Source: Toxonevra muliebris
Lineage: Eukaryota > Arthropoda > Insecta > Diptera > Pallopteridae
Direction of reading: 5' to 3'
DNA length: 64,000 nucleotides
Assembly (NCBI GenBank): GCA_963691655.1
Contig: OY829328.1
Span: 89,036,400-89,100,399, forward strand
Shown here: piece by piece, positions 11,545-24,555 of the stretch
Position numbering within the stretch: position 1 is the stretch's first letter
Layout: each line of letters starts with the position of its first letter
Translations under genes and position numbers: made by a program
The notes under the pieces: generated by a model
The model's input: the letters and a program-made list of their open reading frames with translations, nothing else
What the model was told of the DNA's origin: nothing
The model's database searches: none

Positions 11545-14500
11545 TTTTGTAACACATGCTTAAGTAATTTAATTTTTTTTAAGCTGATACGCATTGTTTT
11601 TAAGTTCTAAAAACAGCACCATTCCCACTCTTTTTATTCTAAAGTTAATAAATTTGATTTCAAGTTATCCCCAATGGCGCATACATACTACAATTAAACC
11701 ATAGTATGCCCTTATATTCTCATATTAAACACTTAACTACAAGTACCAGTTTTTTCTCGTTTCTTTCAATAAAATTTCATAAATCAAACTTCAATATCAA
11801 CGCAGCATACCCCCAAAAGGTAAATTGCAGTGCATTCATTTAGTTCAGCTTCAGCATTATGCGCAACATTTGACACGACCATAAACATCATTATAAAAAT
11901 ATAAAAATAAACCCAATTAACTGAAGTATGCAATGCATTGAAGGAAGAAGGAAGGACAAAAGGCAACTCAGGCAAACGCAATTCATATACCATTGCAGCT
12001 AAGTATATTGTGCAGCCACACTATGTCGTGGCAAGGTGGTAAATGAAATTACTAAAAGACTGAACTCAAACATTGGTAGTTTCGTGTTGATTACAATAAG
12101 AGTTCAATTGCATTTACACGAGTACATAAATACAAGTAAAGTGTAAGTGCAGATGCTTCAGCAATTGCAGTGTTAGATACTGGTATGGAAGTGGTGGATG
12201 AAGTAACATGTTCGAACTGCTTAAATTTCAAATTTCTAAACAAAAAGGGGATGATTTTTTTCAAATTGTTTTTTTAGGGTCGTATAAATCCAATTGTGTG
12301 TAACAGTCTCTTCTTTTTTTTTGCTGTTGGGTTATTTAAAAATTATGAATCTCAGCATGTGCTTACATATGAATCTTCAAATGACAAGAAAATTTTTGAA
12401 AACAGAAAAATATTATGGTGCGCGTTTGCTATCGCTTGCCACATGTCACAGCAATGTCTTTGGATTTTTACACTTAATTCGAGCCTTTTCTGCCCATTTT
12501 CTACTAATCTATGCCAAATGTTTAAATATAAAGTGCAAATATTGAATTTGGTGTCATTTTAAACTATAAACAAATAGAAGAAAACCTGATGCTGATATGT
12601 CTGTCTATACTTTTGAATGAGATAAGTTTCAGAAAAGGGGCGTTTTTGATTAACTTTTTTCATTTTAATTATAATGAGTGCAAAGTGCAATTTCATGGTT
12701 ACATGTATGTGAAAAAGTTTACGAAAGAGCAATTCGAATGATTCGAATGACTGCTTTCAGGTCTTTGAGCACGTGTTGTGGAATCATTAATTTTAAATGG
12801 GTAACTAATGTTAACCTTTTTGAAAGTTTATGCTAGTCACTTGTATTCAATTATAAAATTATTAAATTACATAGGCATATAGCGCTAGATCGAAACCTTC
12901 ATAGGAAATATCATTCTGTTGGATTAAAAATTATTAACCCAAGATGAATTAAAATCCAGAATGAAAGAACGGGCATATCTCACACTAAAAATAACCTGCC
13001 GAGATCTGTTAGTTTCATATTAGTTCAGTAATTCCAAATTTTTTATCAAACTGCTGAAAACAATATTTTATCATACGTTCTCGAAAGAATAAAATTTTTT
13101 GAACTGGTAATACTATGTTTCTGGTCAAAAATATTTCTCTCCGCTCTATGCGCATTTGTTTTAGAAGGAAATTCAGAGAGAGTTTGGGAGCAAATGAAAA
13201 CAAGAGAGTGGTTTCAAATCCGCTGTTAAGAAATAAATCATTGAAGAAATTGTACAAAATGCTCTTGATACAATATTAAGAGCAAGCAGAAAGCAATAAA
13301 ATAAAAGAAACAGAAGTATTTAAACTAAACGAATAGGCATTGGAACCAAAACAAATAGTCAAACGGTAGATGACAAATATGTATTATGACATTACATATT
13401 TGTATTACTAAAACTAAATTCCAAATTGCTTCAGCGACTTTAGTTCAACTATATTCAAGATACGTAGTGATTACTCCAAAAACATTCGATTCGAAGTGCT
13501 AAGAGTTTAGGGGTTAAAATCATACACAAAGCAAACAAAAAAAAACAACGGCTGGCATGTGTGTAGTCTCTTTTTTCTTCTCCACCTTACATGGTTCCGG
13601 TTTACTGTACTCACAAAATTGTCACTAACATTATTCCATATCAAACCACTTGCCACCACAACTACAGCACCAATACTTCCTGCTGAATTCAGATCTTCCT
13701 ACGTTCGCTCCTGCTGCTACTATCTACTAATATTGTTCGTGTTATCCCCTCTAATGCCAAGTTTCTCACAATTTCGAGTTTGTCTGTGTATGCGAAGACA
13801 TGATGACAACAAATTTTCGTTGTGCAACCTGACACTAGTAGAGCTGAGATTTTGCAAATTCCTATCCTCAATTTTTATAGTTTTTTTCCACTAGCTTCCT
13901 ACTTTTTTATGTCTTCAAGTTGCATGTGCGTCGTCTTGCATAGTGGAAATCAAAACGGGTGATTGCATGTGATAGTATAAGTAGTTGGTTGGAGTATAGA
14001 GTTCAAGAAATTCTACATTTCATTTAAGAATTTCAACTAAATGTATGGAGAAAGGTATGAAGGATAAAATCCACGCTGAAGTTTATAATGTTTATAATCG
14101 CGGAAATCCGGTTCATTTGAGGTTTAAAACTCAAAAACAAAAATTAGAAGTTGGTTAAATGTGTGAACTGTTGATGAATATTTCTTTAATGATTACAATT
14201 GAAAGCACTAGTAATTGCACATATAATATTTTCAATTATACTTTTAGCTGTTATCGAAAAATTGTAGTCACCATGAAACTGATTGAAAAGTTACTACATA
14301 TAGGAAGAATTTTATGCTGCTGCTCATAAAACTACAAGCTCCTTGGTGTTTTAATCAGCGCTTTCAGCTTTAGAGCTCTCTATACAAAATGTTCAATGTT
14401 CCAATGTATTATTATCCTTTCTAATGGTGTCAAAATGATTAAGTACCGTGGACGGTAGTGAATGTAAGTTTGAGTCTGCATAATGGCAGGAATTGTATAG

Positions 14501-15295
14501 CAATCAAATTTATGCATTCTTACTACAAAGCGAAGCGTATCAGCTCATGGCAAAAGGAAGTCAATATTTCAAGATCTCCCATAGCGAATAAGTTCTTTTG
14601 TATTAAAAAACATGAATAAAAGTTTGGCAAGCGAAAGCATTGCATGGAGTGAAATATGTCGGTAACTGTATTTACACTTGTTAAATGAACGAAAATGATT
14701 TTAAGCTTGTAGGGGAAGTAAAAATTCATAAAAATTTCTGAAAATTTTTTATGGTTCTCCTAAAATAATGGAAAAGCCTTAATCATTTTAAAGTGAATTT
14801 TCATTAACCTAATTTTGTATAAACATTAGTTTCTACACATTCTTTTCCTTTTATTTTTAAGTGGAGCGAGGTAAAACCTGTTCTCCTGAAGCTACATAAA
14901 ACTTTTCAACCACTCCTAGGAAGGACGATATTAAACTTGGCTACTAAATTTGGCAAGCTCAATAAAGTTTTTAAACTATTATCGCGTTGACGTGTCCCAG
15001 GAACGCCCACTTTTAATCCTTTTTATTTATATATGAATATGCTCAATATTTTGTCACTATACTTCTTCATCTACCCAACCCAACTCAACTCTATAGATTA
15101 TATATTAGCGTGATGCCTATTTGCGCCTTATGCCTTTATTCTATTATACTATCATGCTACATTTTTTTCCTTCCAAAGATTCATTTTGCTGCTATGGCAC
15201 TGTTTTTTGTTGTATTGTATACATTTCCATGTTGTACTTGTCACCAGTTTCCCAGTATATTTTCATATTTATATGCTTTTCCTTTTTTTTTTTTT

Positions 15296-15596
15296 GCTGT
15301 TCATGGGCGCTGCTTGTGGTTTTCAGTTGCCTATTTTAATGTCAAACTGCTGCCTTGACTGCCAGATCGGAGATTTTTTCATACCCTTTTTTTTGGGATT
15401 CTTTTTGTGTTTGTCTTTCTGGTCCCTTTTTATTGTTATTGATGCCGCGCTGTTATCAGTTGCAATTATTTTTGATTTACAATTTTTTGTGGTGACAATT
15501 TTCTCGCGTGCTTGCTTGCTTTTTTTGTGTCGTTTCAGTTGGGAATTAAATTTCATATTCATTCATATTCGTGAATGTACGAAATGAGGATTATTG
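15296..15596 (+). other. Near-identical island within the left arm
   Basis: This stretch and the reverse complement of about 59,405-59,708 differ at only a few positions over the first 200 bases, then at roughly one base in twelve. This is much closer than the rest of the arms. A one-base length difference in a T run near 15,470 shifts the reading frame between copies, so protein conservation does not explain the identity. It may be a conserved non-coding element or a gene-conversion tract. Confidence 0.7.
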
Positions 15597-18500
15597 GTGA
15601 TATTACTATTTGCTGAGGAGGGTGAAGAAAAGAATGACAATTTTATTTTGTCTGGCACTTGATATGAAATAATTGTAGTAATAAGTATACATGCAAGCTG
15701 AATTCAGAAGCCAGAAATAACCGATAAAAGTAGTAATCTGAATATTGCATGAATAAAATAGAAACCATTGAAATAATATAAAACTATTTTGTGTCTGAAA
15801 CGATTAGAAAAATGTTTTACATGATAAGCTTAAAATGTTTTTTTTTTCTTTTTTGAAAATTATGGGAAACATTTTCAACTAGATTATCCTTAAGATACAC
15901 AAGAAACACTAAAATTTCCATGAGAAAAACAAACCCTAACTTAAAATATTTTTGCTCCAAATTGACACTTTGTGCACACACATAAAACAATCATTTTAAT
16001 GTTTCCCACTTGTACCCTTTCTCCAATATTTTACTATTTTCCTCATTCTCATGCACCTGCCATCTCATTTTCTTAGATATCCTTGCACACAAATTAAATC
16101 TTCTCTCATGCCATTCACCTTAAGTAGAATGAAATGTCGCATGTGATTTACCCAAATCTAAAATTAGCATCACACTCATTGCAATTACAACACAACCAGT
16201 TACGTTAGTGACACCAGCAGCAGTAGCAGCCATCATCGGATTCATATACACCGAAACCAGCATTTGAAACAACACGAGTGGAAGTTTTGAAGGAAATACT
16301 ACTAAAAACTCACACACTCTCCTCCTCACACGCTCATTTTTCAGTTTCTTTGCCGAAGATAATATTCGATGCCAATATTACAGCACGCTTTATGCATATA
16401 TATTTTAAAATAAAAATTTGTGCCAAATTAAGATTATGTTATTATGCTAACATCACATACATTATCCTACATTTCTCACCCTACTCTCTCACTCACTCCC
16501 TCTTCTCAACCTCAAAATGGCTATTAAGTACATGTAAAATATCATTGACATCACCATAAAGTGTAGTATGCGATAAAAACGTGTGAGATTAAGTTTTGAG
16601 CGTAAAAAAATTATGATTTTCTTGCGTAGGAGTACGAAGGAGGGACGAGAGAAGTAGGAAGTGATATGTGTTTAGAGTGCAAATTTATAGTCAAACTTAC
16701 AATTTTTATAATTTTTTGGAAAAAAGAAAATTCTAAATTGCGTAAGTTCAAAAAAACAAAAAGTTTCTTGATTAGTTAATTTCTGAATAACGCGAATGGA
16801 TTTCGAAATATCAACCCATCAGGTAAGAAAGATGCGAATATTTTTTCACAAAAGTTTTGGGCAGAAATATGTGTTCATCAATTATTTTGGCAAACTTTGT
16901 TGCTGTTCATGTAGATCCTAGCTCAAATCCATTCTGCATGAATGAGTTTGTTTCAAAGTTTTTGATTATTTATGCACGATCACGCGGCGATCTAGCTGAA
17001 AAAACTCAAAAATCAGATTATAAATATTGCTCATAAAGGGTACTGAAGAATTAATGTAATAAGTCATAAACATCATTAAAACGCCGAATTCCGAATTGAA
17101 TCATAATACAATTTAAATCATAATATACAACCTGGTTACATATCCATTCATTATTTCAGTATTTTTTCTATTGGCTTGCTGCAGTTATAGTGTCAATAGT
17201 TCTTGTAAAACAAAACATAAATGCAGCAATTCAGAGTAATAAAGTTCAACTGCTCCCAAAGCAATAATGAAAAATCTAAAAGTAAAAATTACAAAACAAG
17301 TGCCACACACAAAAACATACAAAAATTACTAAAGAAGTAGAGATGCGCATGCAATATAACACTCGAAGAGACTCAAACATCCGAAAAAAATGGACATTAC
17401 GGACATTCATATGCATAAGGTACAAAACTGAAAAATAAAATGGCACACTAGGCGAAATGGAAAAGCAAAGTTTTCGAGTAAAAAACTCAAAATCACATGA
17501 ATACTTGTACTAAGCATTCAAAAAGCACATGCAAAAAAATAGGAATGCTACAAAAAGCACAACAAGGATAATCGCAATCGAGCATCGAACAGTGAACAAT
17601 TGAACAGAAAAGTACAAGTTCACTTCCAGATTGGAGCAATAAAAATCGCAAAGCAGAAAAAACAAAAGTTTGAATGAACAAAAAGGCATCGAGTAATAAT
17701 AGTTTAGTTGAAAAATTGCAGAGAAGAAGAAAACAAATAAAAAAGAAGGAAACGGATTCTTCTACTCACAGCAAGGACATGCGGTTAAAAGCTAAATTGC
17801 ATAGCTAGAAAAGAAAAACACACAACACTAATAGCGTGACTGACTGACTGAACTGGCAGCAAAAAGTGAGTGGGAAAATGTTGACTCGTTTTTCTCTTTT
17901 TATGTAGTACTGTAGGTATGTAATTCGAAATTAGAACCATTTGAATTGTTATCCCTGTTTCTTTGGAAGCAGCCAACAGTAGAAGCAGTAGAAAGGTGGC
18001 AACTTTTATTCGTGCTTTAGTTTTTGCTAATGCTGGGATATTCCCTTTTTTGGCAATGATTGTTTTTTTACTCAAAAAGGAATGGATACGGCACTTAATT
18101 ATCTTGTTGCATAATTACAAAAGTTATTGTGGTATATACATTTTTATAACCCATTCTTCGTCTTTTTTTTTGCCGGTTTGAAATTCCTTTTGATTTTTTG
18201 TGTTGGAAAATAGTTGAAAATACGCAGTGAATAATTTTACCACAGAAAATAGTTTATATACATTTAAAGATGCTTGAGAATGAAGTTAGCCCACTTTCAA
18301 ATTTTCTATTTATACCAAACAGCTACTTCATTTCCTGAACGTGTTGATGTCAGTAAAAGCGTTCAGGAACATGTAACTATTCTTCCGTTTTTATATTGCA
18401 ATTATTTATTATTGTTTTCAATTTGATTACAATCTCAATATAACTTTTCCGATTTTTGAGATATTATTCCTATTTTTCTATCACAAAATTAGAAATTCTA

Positions 18501-18643
18501 CTATGCACTTATGTACACTTCATGCACCCTTGGGTACATTTAATACTAATTGTTTCGATTTGTTTGTCAAACATACCAGCAAAGCAAAAAAAAAAAAACA
18601 AACAAAAAATGCCCCAATATCATATGAAAAAATGTCTGTTGTT

Positions 18644-18780
18644 AGAAAATGCAATTCATTTCATCAGCAAGCAAACAAACAAACATCACTTTGATTCCCG
18701 GCGGGTTGACGGCGGCAGCTCACTCCAATTTCAGTTCATTCAAAATTTGTGTTTCATTTGTTTATTTGTGCACTTGTCAG
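18644..18780 (+). other. Second conserved island within the left arm
   Basis: It matches the reverse complement of about 55,375-55,526 at roughly 95%, including a GC-rich stretch (GGCGGGTTGACGGCGG) that is unusual in this AT-rich window. The right copy has about 12 extra bases just after it. Both copies lie in open frames that translate similarly, but the observed differences mostly change amino acids, which argues against protein selection. Confidence 0.65.
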
Positions 18781-21020
18781 AAGGAACGCTTCCACTCCTG
18801 TTCCACTGCCTTCACACAATCTTCAGCCCAATCTACTGCCTGCCCTTTTCATAGTGTGATAAATTTGGCGTGGCATCAGCGTTTTGTTTACCATACGCGG
18901 ACGTTCACTGACTGACGTTAGATTTGAAATGTTTTTCTTCTACGCAGCTTAATGCTTTTTCTCTTTGCAGATATCTCTTTCTATTTGTTTTTCCGCTTTT
19001 TTCATGTTTTCATTTTGAGAGCCACATGCTTTATGTCTTTTCACTTTTGCCGGATTTCGTAGCATATCCTGTTTAAAGTTGCCTGCTCGCCTGCCTGCCC
19101 TTTGATTTGGATGCTGCAAGTTTTTTAACCTTTTCTCGTTCTGTTTGTTTTAGCTTAACATACTTTCTTGTGTTGCTCATACAAACTTACTTCCTCTGGG
19201 GTTACGGAAATGTAAAAACCATTAAATTGTTAAGTGTAGAATTGTAATTGTCATTTTGCCTTTGAGCAGTTGATATTCGAAAAAGGATTTTATATGCAAA
19301 GTAGCTAAGCTTGTTGTGTATTAGAAAAGTAATTTTCATATCCTACTAAATGAACTTTCATTTGAAATGTTATGGCAGTTATTTGCTGAAGAATATGTTT
19401 GCTTTTCAACTTGTTAAGCTAGTAAAAATAAGCACTTGAATAATAAAATACTTAATGCCACTAATCACTAATAATATATTATAATAATAATACTAAAAGC
19501 CGCAATCACCTTTTGACAAAATGAGTTCATAGTAATCGCTTTTTCAGCTCTGAAGTAAATATGAGCCTATTACTCATTTTGAAAAATAAAACAGATCGTT
19601 GAAAATCCATAAGATCCATAAAGTAAATCTTATTAATCTTTTATTGAGGACAAGCTAATATTCCTATTATATCATAGGCTCATCATAGCTATAAGCTTCC
19701 TCAGACCATTGAGTTATGTGTTCAAAAATGTACTGCTACTAAAGTAGCCAAAAAGTAGATGTGTGATGTGAGGGTGTAAAAAATTATAAGCTCTATTCAT
19801 GCACCGCTCTTCAAATTTAAGATGACAAGTTATTATATAATAAGTCTCCCATACATCCGCTTCGCATTTACACACAACACCCACACACATGTATTCAAAA
19901 AATAACGTCACGTAGTGAGATGTCGGTGCACGATTTTTTAGCAAATGTTAAATAAAAACTCGGAGCATTTTCACATTATAAGTTGAGGGTAGAAAATCCT
20001 CAACTTTATGATAATGTACAGCAAAAAGTCGTTGACATTTTGCTGAGGTTATTCTTCTATGCTTTTTATTGAGCAATATAATCATTAAATTAGTTAAAAC
20101 AAATTTGAGTACGTTGACGGAAAAGAACATTGAGTGAACTTTACAATTTTTAACCATTTCGAAACTAATAATCAAAGAAAAAAAACGTTCACATACTGAA
20201 ATTATGTATAATTACTTCTTTCTGATGTAGGATATATATTTATTAGCATGTGAAGCTTTCAATGGAATCTGAATCCAAACAACGATGTATTTTATTTGAA
20301 GTCTCTTATATGAATGGCATGCTGTAAATTTGTACCTTGAAACTGTGATTTTCTATCAATTGTAAAATTAATTATATTTGGTTTTCAGTAAATCTAAATT
20401 TAAGTTTAAGTTGTTAAGTTATGCTAAAACCGAAAATTGAGTTTCTTTTATGCGAGTAATTGAAACTCGACAATTTAAAATGGGCTTTAATAAATGAAAC
20501 TGTTCCATCTTTCTTTTGGGATTTAATGAATTCACTCTGCAATAAACAACCAATAAAATTTGAAAATTTAATACTTCCGCTTAACGAGAAATGTCTATCC
20601 TTTTGTGCACATTATTCTTTAAATAAAAGCTTATATATACACACACATACACGCACAAACAAACACCAACGCAATTTAAGCACTTAACTTTTATGAGCAA
20701 AGATACTACCCCCTTTTGTTTTGTTTGTATTTGTAGGTATGTATGTATACATGTGTATAAAAGTTTTTGTGTTTTTAGATGTGTATGTGTTTGAGTGTAT
20801 TCCTTTTGTTCTGTATGTGTTGCTATTGTCTCTCATAAAATTAAATCCAAATTAGATTTTATCGGTGTCGGCTGCGGAGTATCTTTGCAAAAGATATGTA
20901 CGTACAGCAACACGACGTTCATTATGCATTCAACAAAAACACAAACAACAACAGCAACAACAACATGGTGATGAACAATTTTAACGGCAATAGCAACAAC
21001 AGTGCATAATAAACAATAAA

Positions 21021-21042
21021 AACAACAACAACAACAACAACA
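21021..21042. repeat. (AAC)n microsatellite
   Basis: About seven uninterrupted AAC units, in a wider purine-rich, AAC-rich region. Confidence 0.95.
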
Positions 21043-21420
21043 AGAAAAGAAACTTGGAGTAAAAGGAAAAACGGAAAACGAAAAAAAAAAAATAGAAAAA
21101 CAAAAGAAAAATCACATAAAACATGAGAGTAATTTCCTAATTTAAACATGAAAACAAAGATGATGCTTCAAGAAGCAGAAAAGTTTAGAGTTGGAGTGGG
21201 TGAGTGAAGAAAGCATCAGAAAGAGTGTAAGCGAAGGAAGCAGGAGCAGCAGCAGAAGGAAGGAGCATCTTTCATTTCCATCCATAAAGAATACCTTGCA
21301 AAACACAAACACCAACCATAAGAACAACAACATGCAGAGCAACGGGAAGAAAAACAAAGCATGTTAGAAAAAACAAACAAATTTAAGTCATAATAATGAA
21401 GTTTTACACATTTCCACTCT

Positions 21421-21465
21421 CCTGCACTCTCTCACTTTCTCTCTTGCTCTTTTTCTCTCTTTCCT
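21421..21465. repeat. CT-rich (GAGA-type) tract
   Basis: Repeated CTCTC and TCTCTC motifs. These are potential GAGA-factor sites on the minus strand, or a simple pyrimidine repeat. Confidence 0.5.
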
Positions 21466-23314
21466 AAAATATAGAAACAAACAAGCAAACATGGGCACGC
21501 CTCTATTTGCAAATATTTGCTGCATCAACAACAACAACGATTACGGTAGTAGTGTATACATATATGTATATACAAACAAACAAAGCTGGTATACGAGGCG
21601 ACAAATCATTGTCATTTGACCTCATCATAATCATCATCATTTGCACACATACACACACAGTCAAACGCCAGCATCAGCAATAGCAACAAAAAATAGAAAC
21701 AGTGTCTGCCTGTCTCTCTGTTTTCAGTGCCGGTTTTCTCTGCCCATTTATAGACAGAGTTATCCTCTTTATGTGTGTGTGTGTGTTTATGTTTGCGTAC
21801 GTGTTTTTGTTTGCTGTTGTTGTTGCTGACGAAAGTAAGAGCCGCATTTTGGTGTTGTAAAGCCGATAAAATTTTGTGTTGTTGTGTTGCTGGCTGTTGT
21901 TATTGTTGCTGTAGTTATTATTATTGTTTGGTGTTTTGCAAATGACCATATCGAAGATGTTATCACTGATGAAAAATGTTTTAATTTTTCGTATTATGTA
22001 TGCACAAACGTTCCATTCAACGGACGAGTAGACAGACACTAGCATTGTTGAGGATTAGTAACAGTTATGCTTGACTATGTAACAACACTGTTCAACACAA
22101 TTTATCATAATTTTTATGTTGCTTAGTAAAATTCATGTAATTTTAATATACCAATCAGAACCGACCATTGTCGGCTTTTTCGATTTTATATAAATTCTAT
22201 TTTATTTTTTAGTTCCCCTGTAGAAAAAACGATCCAACTCACTGTACTTAAGAGTTTTAAGGATATTGTACAATTGTAGAATACAAGTCGTTATGCCTGC
22301 TATGCATTTTAGTATTTCAGTTTTTCGTTCTTTTTCTTATTTTTTTATGTATGAACAACATTCTACTGTACCAGATTTTCATGTTAAACAGTGTAATCTA
22401 TGGGGTTTTTATTGCTTTAGGTTTATGATAAATAAAAAATGCAGACATAAATAGGTACTCCTTTTTATGATTTATATAAATGTAGCTACTACAGCTATCA
22501 ATATGTAGCTAAGTATTTCGTATGTTAATTGCACTCGTATTATAGTTTCTATAATTTATTTGAAGCAAATTTCTTACTGATGAAATAGAGGACTGGTTCC
22601 ACTCGAAATTGTGGATCAGGACTTTATCAATCATATATATTCTCTCTCAATATAGATTATATATGCAAATTAAGTAATTGTTTTCACAAAATATTTTGAA
22701 TTAATTGCCAAAATATTTTTCTTGTGAACAAAATGCTAAAATGCTTCTTGTAAAAAATTAAAGATGAAATATTTTTAGATTTCTTTTTAGAAAAGACCAA
22801 GCAGAAGTCCTTAAAAAGCAGAGAAACTTTAACTTAGACTACCAGTCTAGGCTAGAAAATGAAGTGTATAAATGCGCAGGTTTAATGCCAAAGATTTATT
22901 GCTGATCTTCTTTCTAAATCCCAAAATCTTAACTAAAGCGTAGAGGCACAATAAAATGGAATTCATTCAAAAAAATCAAAATTCTTTTGTAATTTAAAAC
23001 GCTGAAAAAAGTGCATATTCTTCGAACCATTTTTTTTATTTAACATGCCGAAAATCCCTTTACAATATTTTGCATTTGCCAGCATAATAATTTTCTGCGT
23101 AAGGCACTCGCCTCGCTAGCACTCAGAGCCTATAACAATGTACTATAGTGATATATACTTTATTGTATACGTATGTGTGCGTGTGAGTACAATCATGCAT
23201 GCTTGCATGCTTGGATGTATGTTTGAATGTATGACGATGTGATAAGCCGCCGTTATGAATTGTTTTTATGCGCTTCGGAAAGGCTTTTCATGCCATTTTC
23301 TGCATTTCTGAAAT

Positions 23315-23450
23315 GTATGCCGGATGCTGTTGATGTTGTATGTAGTTGTTATTGCTGTTGCTCTTGTCGCTGTTGTTGCCATAGCTGCCGCTTTTATTAT
23401 TATGATGGTTGTTGGTGTTGCTGTTGTTGCTTTTGTTATAGTCGTTGAAT
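23315..23450. repeat. Imperfect GTT/GCT triplet repeat
   Basis: A degenerate run of GTTGTT, GCTGTTG and GTTGCTGTTG. It produces open frames in several phases with Val/Ala, Cys or Thr/Ala runs, the signature of repeat DNA and not of a gene. Confidence 0.8.
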
Positions 23451-24334
23451 GGTTTTTAGACATTATTTCACACAAAAACCAAAAGAGACAAAAAATCGCA
23501 AACACACATACACACACAAAATGTACACGTTCACACAGTGAAACAATGAAAATGCACATCCGATGATTTCGTTATATGTTTGTGTGTGAGTGTGTGTATG
23601 TAATAAAGCGGATGCGGATGTTGAATTTTTGAATTTCTTCTTATTTTTTGGCATAAATGTAAAAGCTAGCTAGGCTTTTAGTAGCACATCGGAGGCACAT
23701 CATCATGTAACGTGTATAATGTGAATTTTTATGCGGCATATATTAACATAGACACTCCAACTTTCGTATATGTAACGAAAAAGCGACTAGCTTAAGATAA
23801 ATTCACAAACTTTCACGAAAGCAAAAAGTTATAGTATACATTTAGGCTAATAGAAAATGTGTTCATTATTCACCAATGCTTAAGACTGTGTCTACTAGCG
23901 CACAAAAATTTGCTTCGCCTAATTGTGAAAAAAAATAAAGACGATCATTAAATATTTAAAAATGTTGTAAACATAAAAATTTAAGTGACTGAACATTTTT
24001 ATAGACTCAAGCCATACACACTCCCACACTGATGCCTAAAATACTCTTCATCGAATTGAGACTATGGTAAGGTGGTGTTGCTGGATGACAGTTGACGTTG
24101 ATGATGTGCGCACACCACCACTGAAATAAAAAACAAAAAAATAGGTGATGAAGATAATTTGCAATGCTTGATGCTGCTGCTGATGAAGTCGTTTAACCCT
24201 TAAGGTAAAATTCGCACACTCATACACTTAAAAGACAGACACACACACTCGCATACGGATGCATACAAGCACACATGCGCGCGTACTTGCGGCATACATT
24301 GTGTGAATTTGTTGAAACCATTGAATAAATAATT

Positions 24335-24352
24335 AAAGCATACTTTTAGGTG
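24335..24352 (-). promoter_or_regulatory. Su(Hw)-type motif, strong
   Basis: The plus strand reads AAAGCATACTTTTAGGTG, the exact reverse complement of CACCTAAAAGTATGCTTT at 6711. The two sites share 18 bases in opposite orientation. Confidence 0.6.
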
Positions 24353-24539
24353 AATACTATGTGCGGTAACTTGACACGCAGAAATTTTTTTTTTTGTAAG
24401 CACATTTACTCTCACATATCCATGTTCTTCATACGTCCGCACTCACTCTCCTCTACGCACATGCTAATTTTTAAATTTTCTTTACTTTTAAAACATTTTT
24501 TTCGTCTTCTATGCTTAAGCATAAATATGTAAAATAATG

Positions 24540-24555
24540 TTGCATACTTTGCGGC
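24540..24555 (-). promoter_or_regulatory. Su(Hw)-type motif
   Basis: The plus strand reads TTGCATACTTTGCGGC, a perfect TTGCATACTTT core followed by the G/C module. It lies 188 bp after the previous site in the same orientation, forming a pair. Confidence 0.55.

Larger units (their letters stand above)
1..13611. other. Left flank: non-coding, AT-rich, with dispersed insulator-type motifs
   Basis: No open frame here has the composition of a conserved protein. Frames in 57-485 and 6.0-6.6 kb are Phe/Leu/Ser-rich translations of T-rich or A-rich strands. Visible structure is a set of recurrent GCACCTAAAAGTATGC-like sites (listed separately), TG and GA microsatellites near 5.5 and 9.2 kb, pyrimidine tracts around 720-840, and a slightly more GC-rich patch at 10.25-10.48 kb. 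The rest shows nothing I can name. An enhancer-bearing intron or intergenic DNA would look the same. Confidence 0.6.
13612..20049 (+). repeat. Left arm of a large imperfect inverted repeat
   Basis: Reading this arm forward, segment after segment matches the reverse complement of 54,094-61,560, in collinear order. Anchors (left/right) are 13,612-13,922/61,217-61,560; 14,981-15,596/59,405-60,052; 15,703-15,725/59,290-59,312; 15,990-16,610/58,350-58,975; 17,130-18,160/56,380-57,410; 18,480-19,260/54,870-55,690; and 19,640-20,049/54,094-54,480. Identity looks like 70-85% in most blocks, with islands near 95% or higher. The arm has no transposase, reverse transcriptase or other mobile-element gene, so it looks like an old inverted segmental duplication of non-coding DNA. 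Long frames here and in the partner arm do not share a reading frame throughout. No strong Su(Hw)-type site lies in it. Confidence 0.9.

Noticed and set aside
11932..11945. Core-only Su(Hw)-like word (AAGTATGCAATG)
   Set aside because: The GTATGCAA core is present but the upstream G/C module is missing. I kept only sites with both parts or clear remnants.
15110..15587. Overlapping hydrophobic frames resembling membrane proteins
   Set aside because: They come from a T-rich strand in three phases at once, and the partner arm has a one-base indel that breaks the frame.
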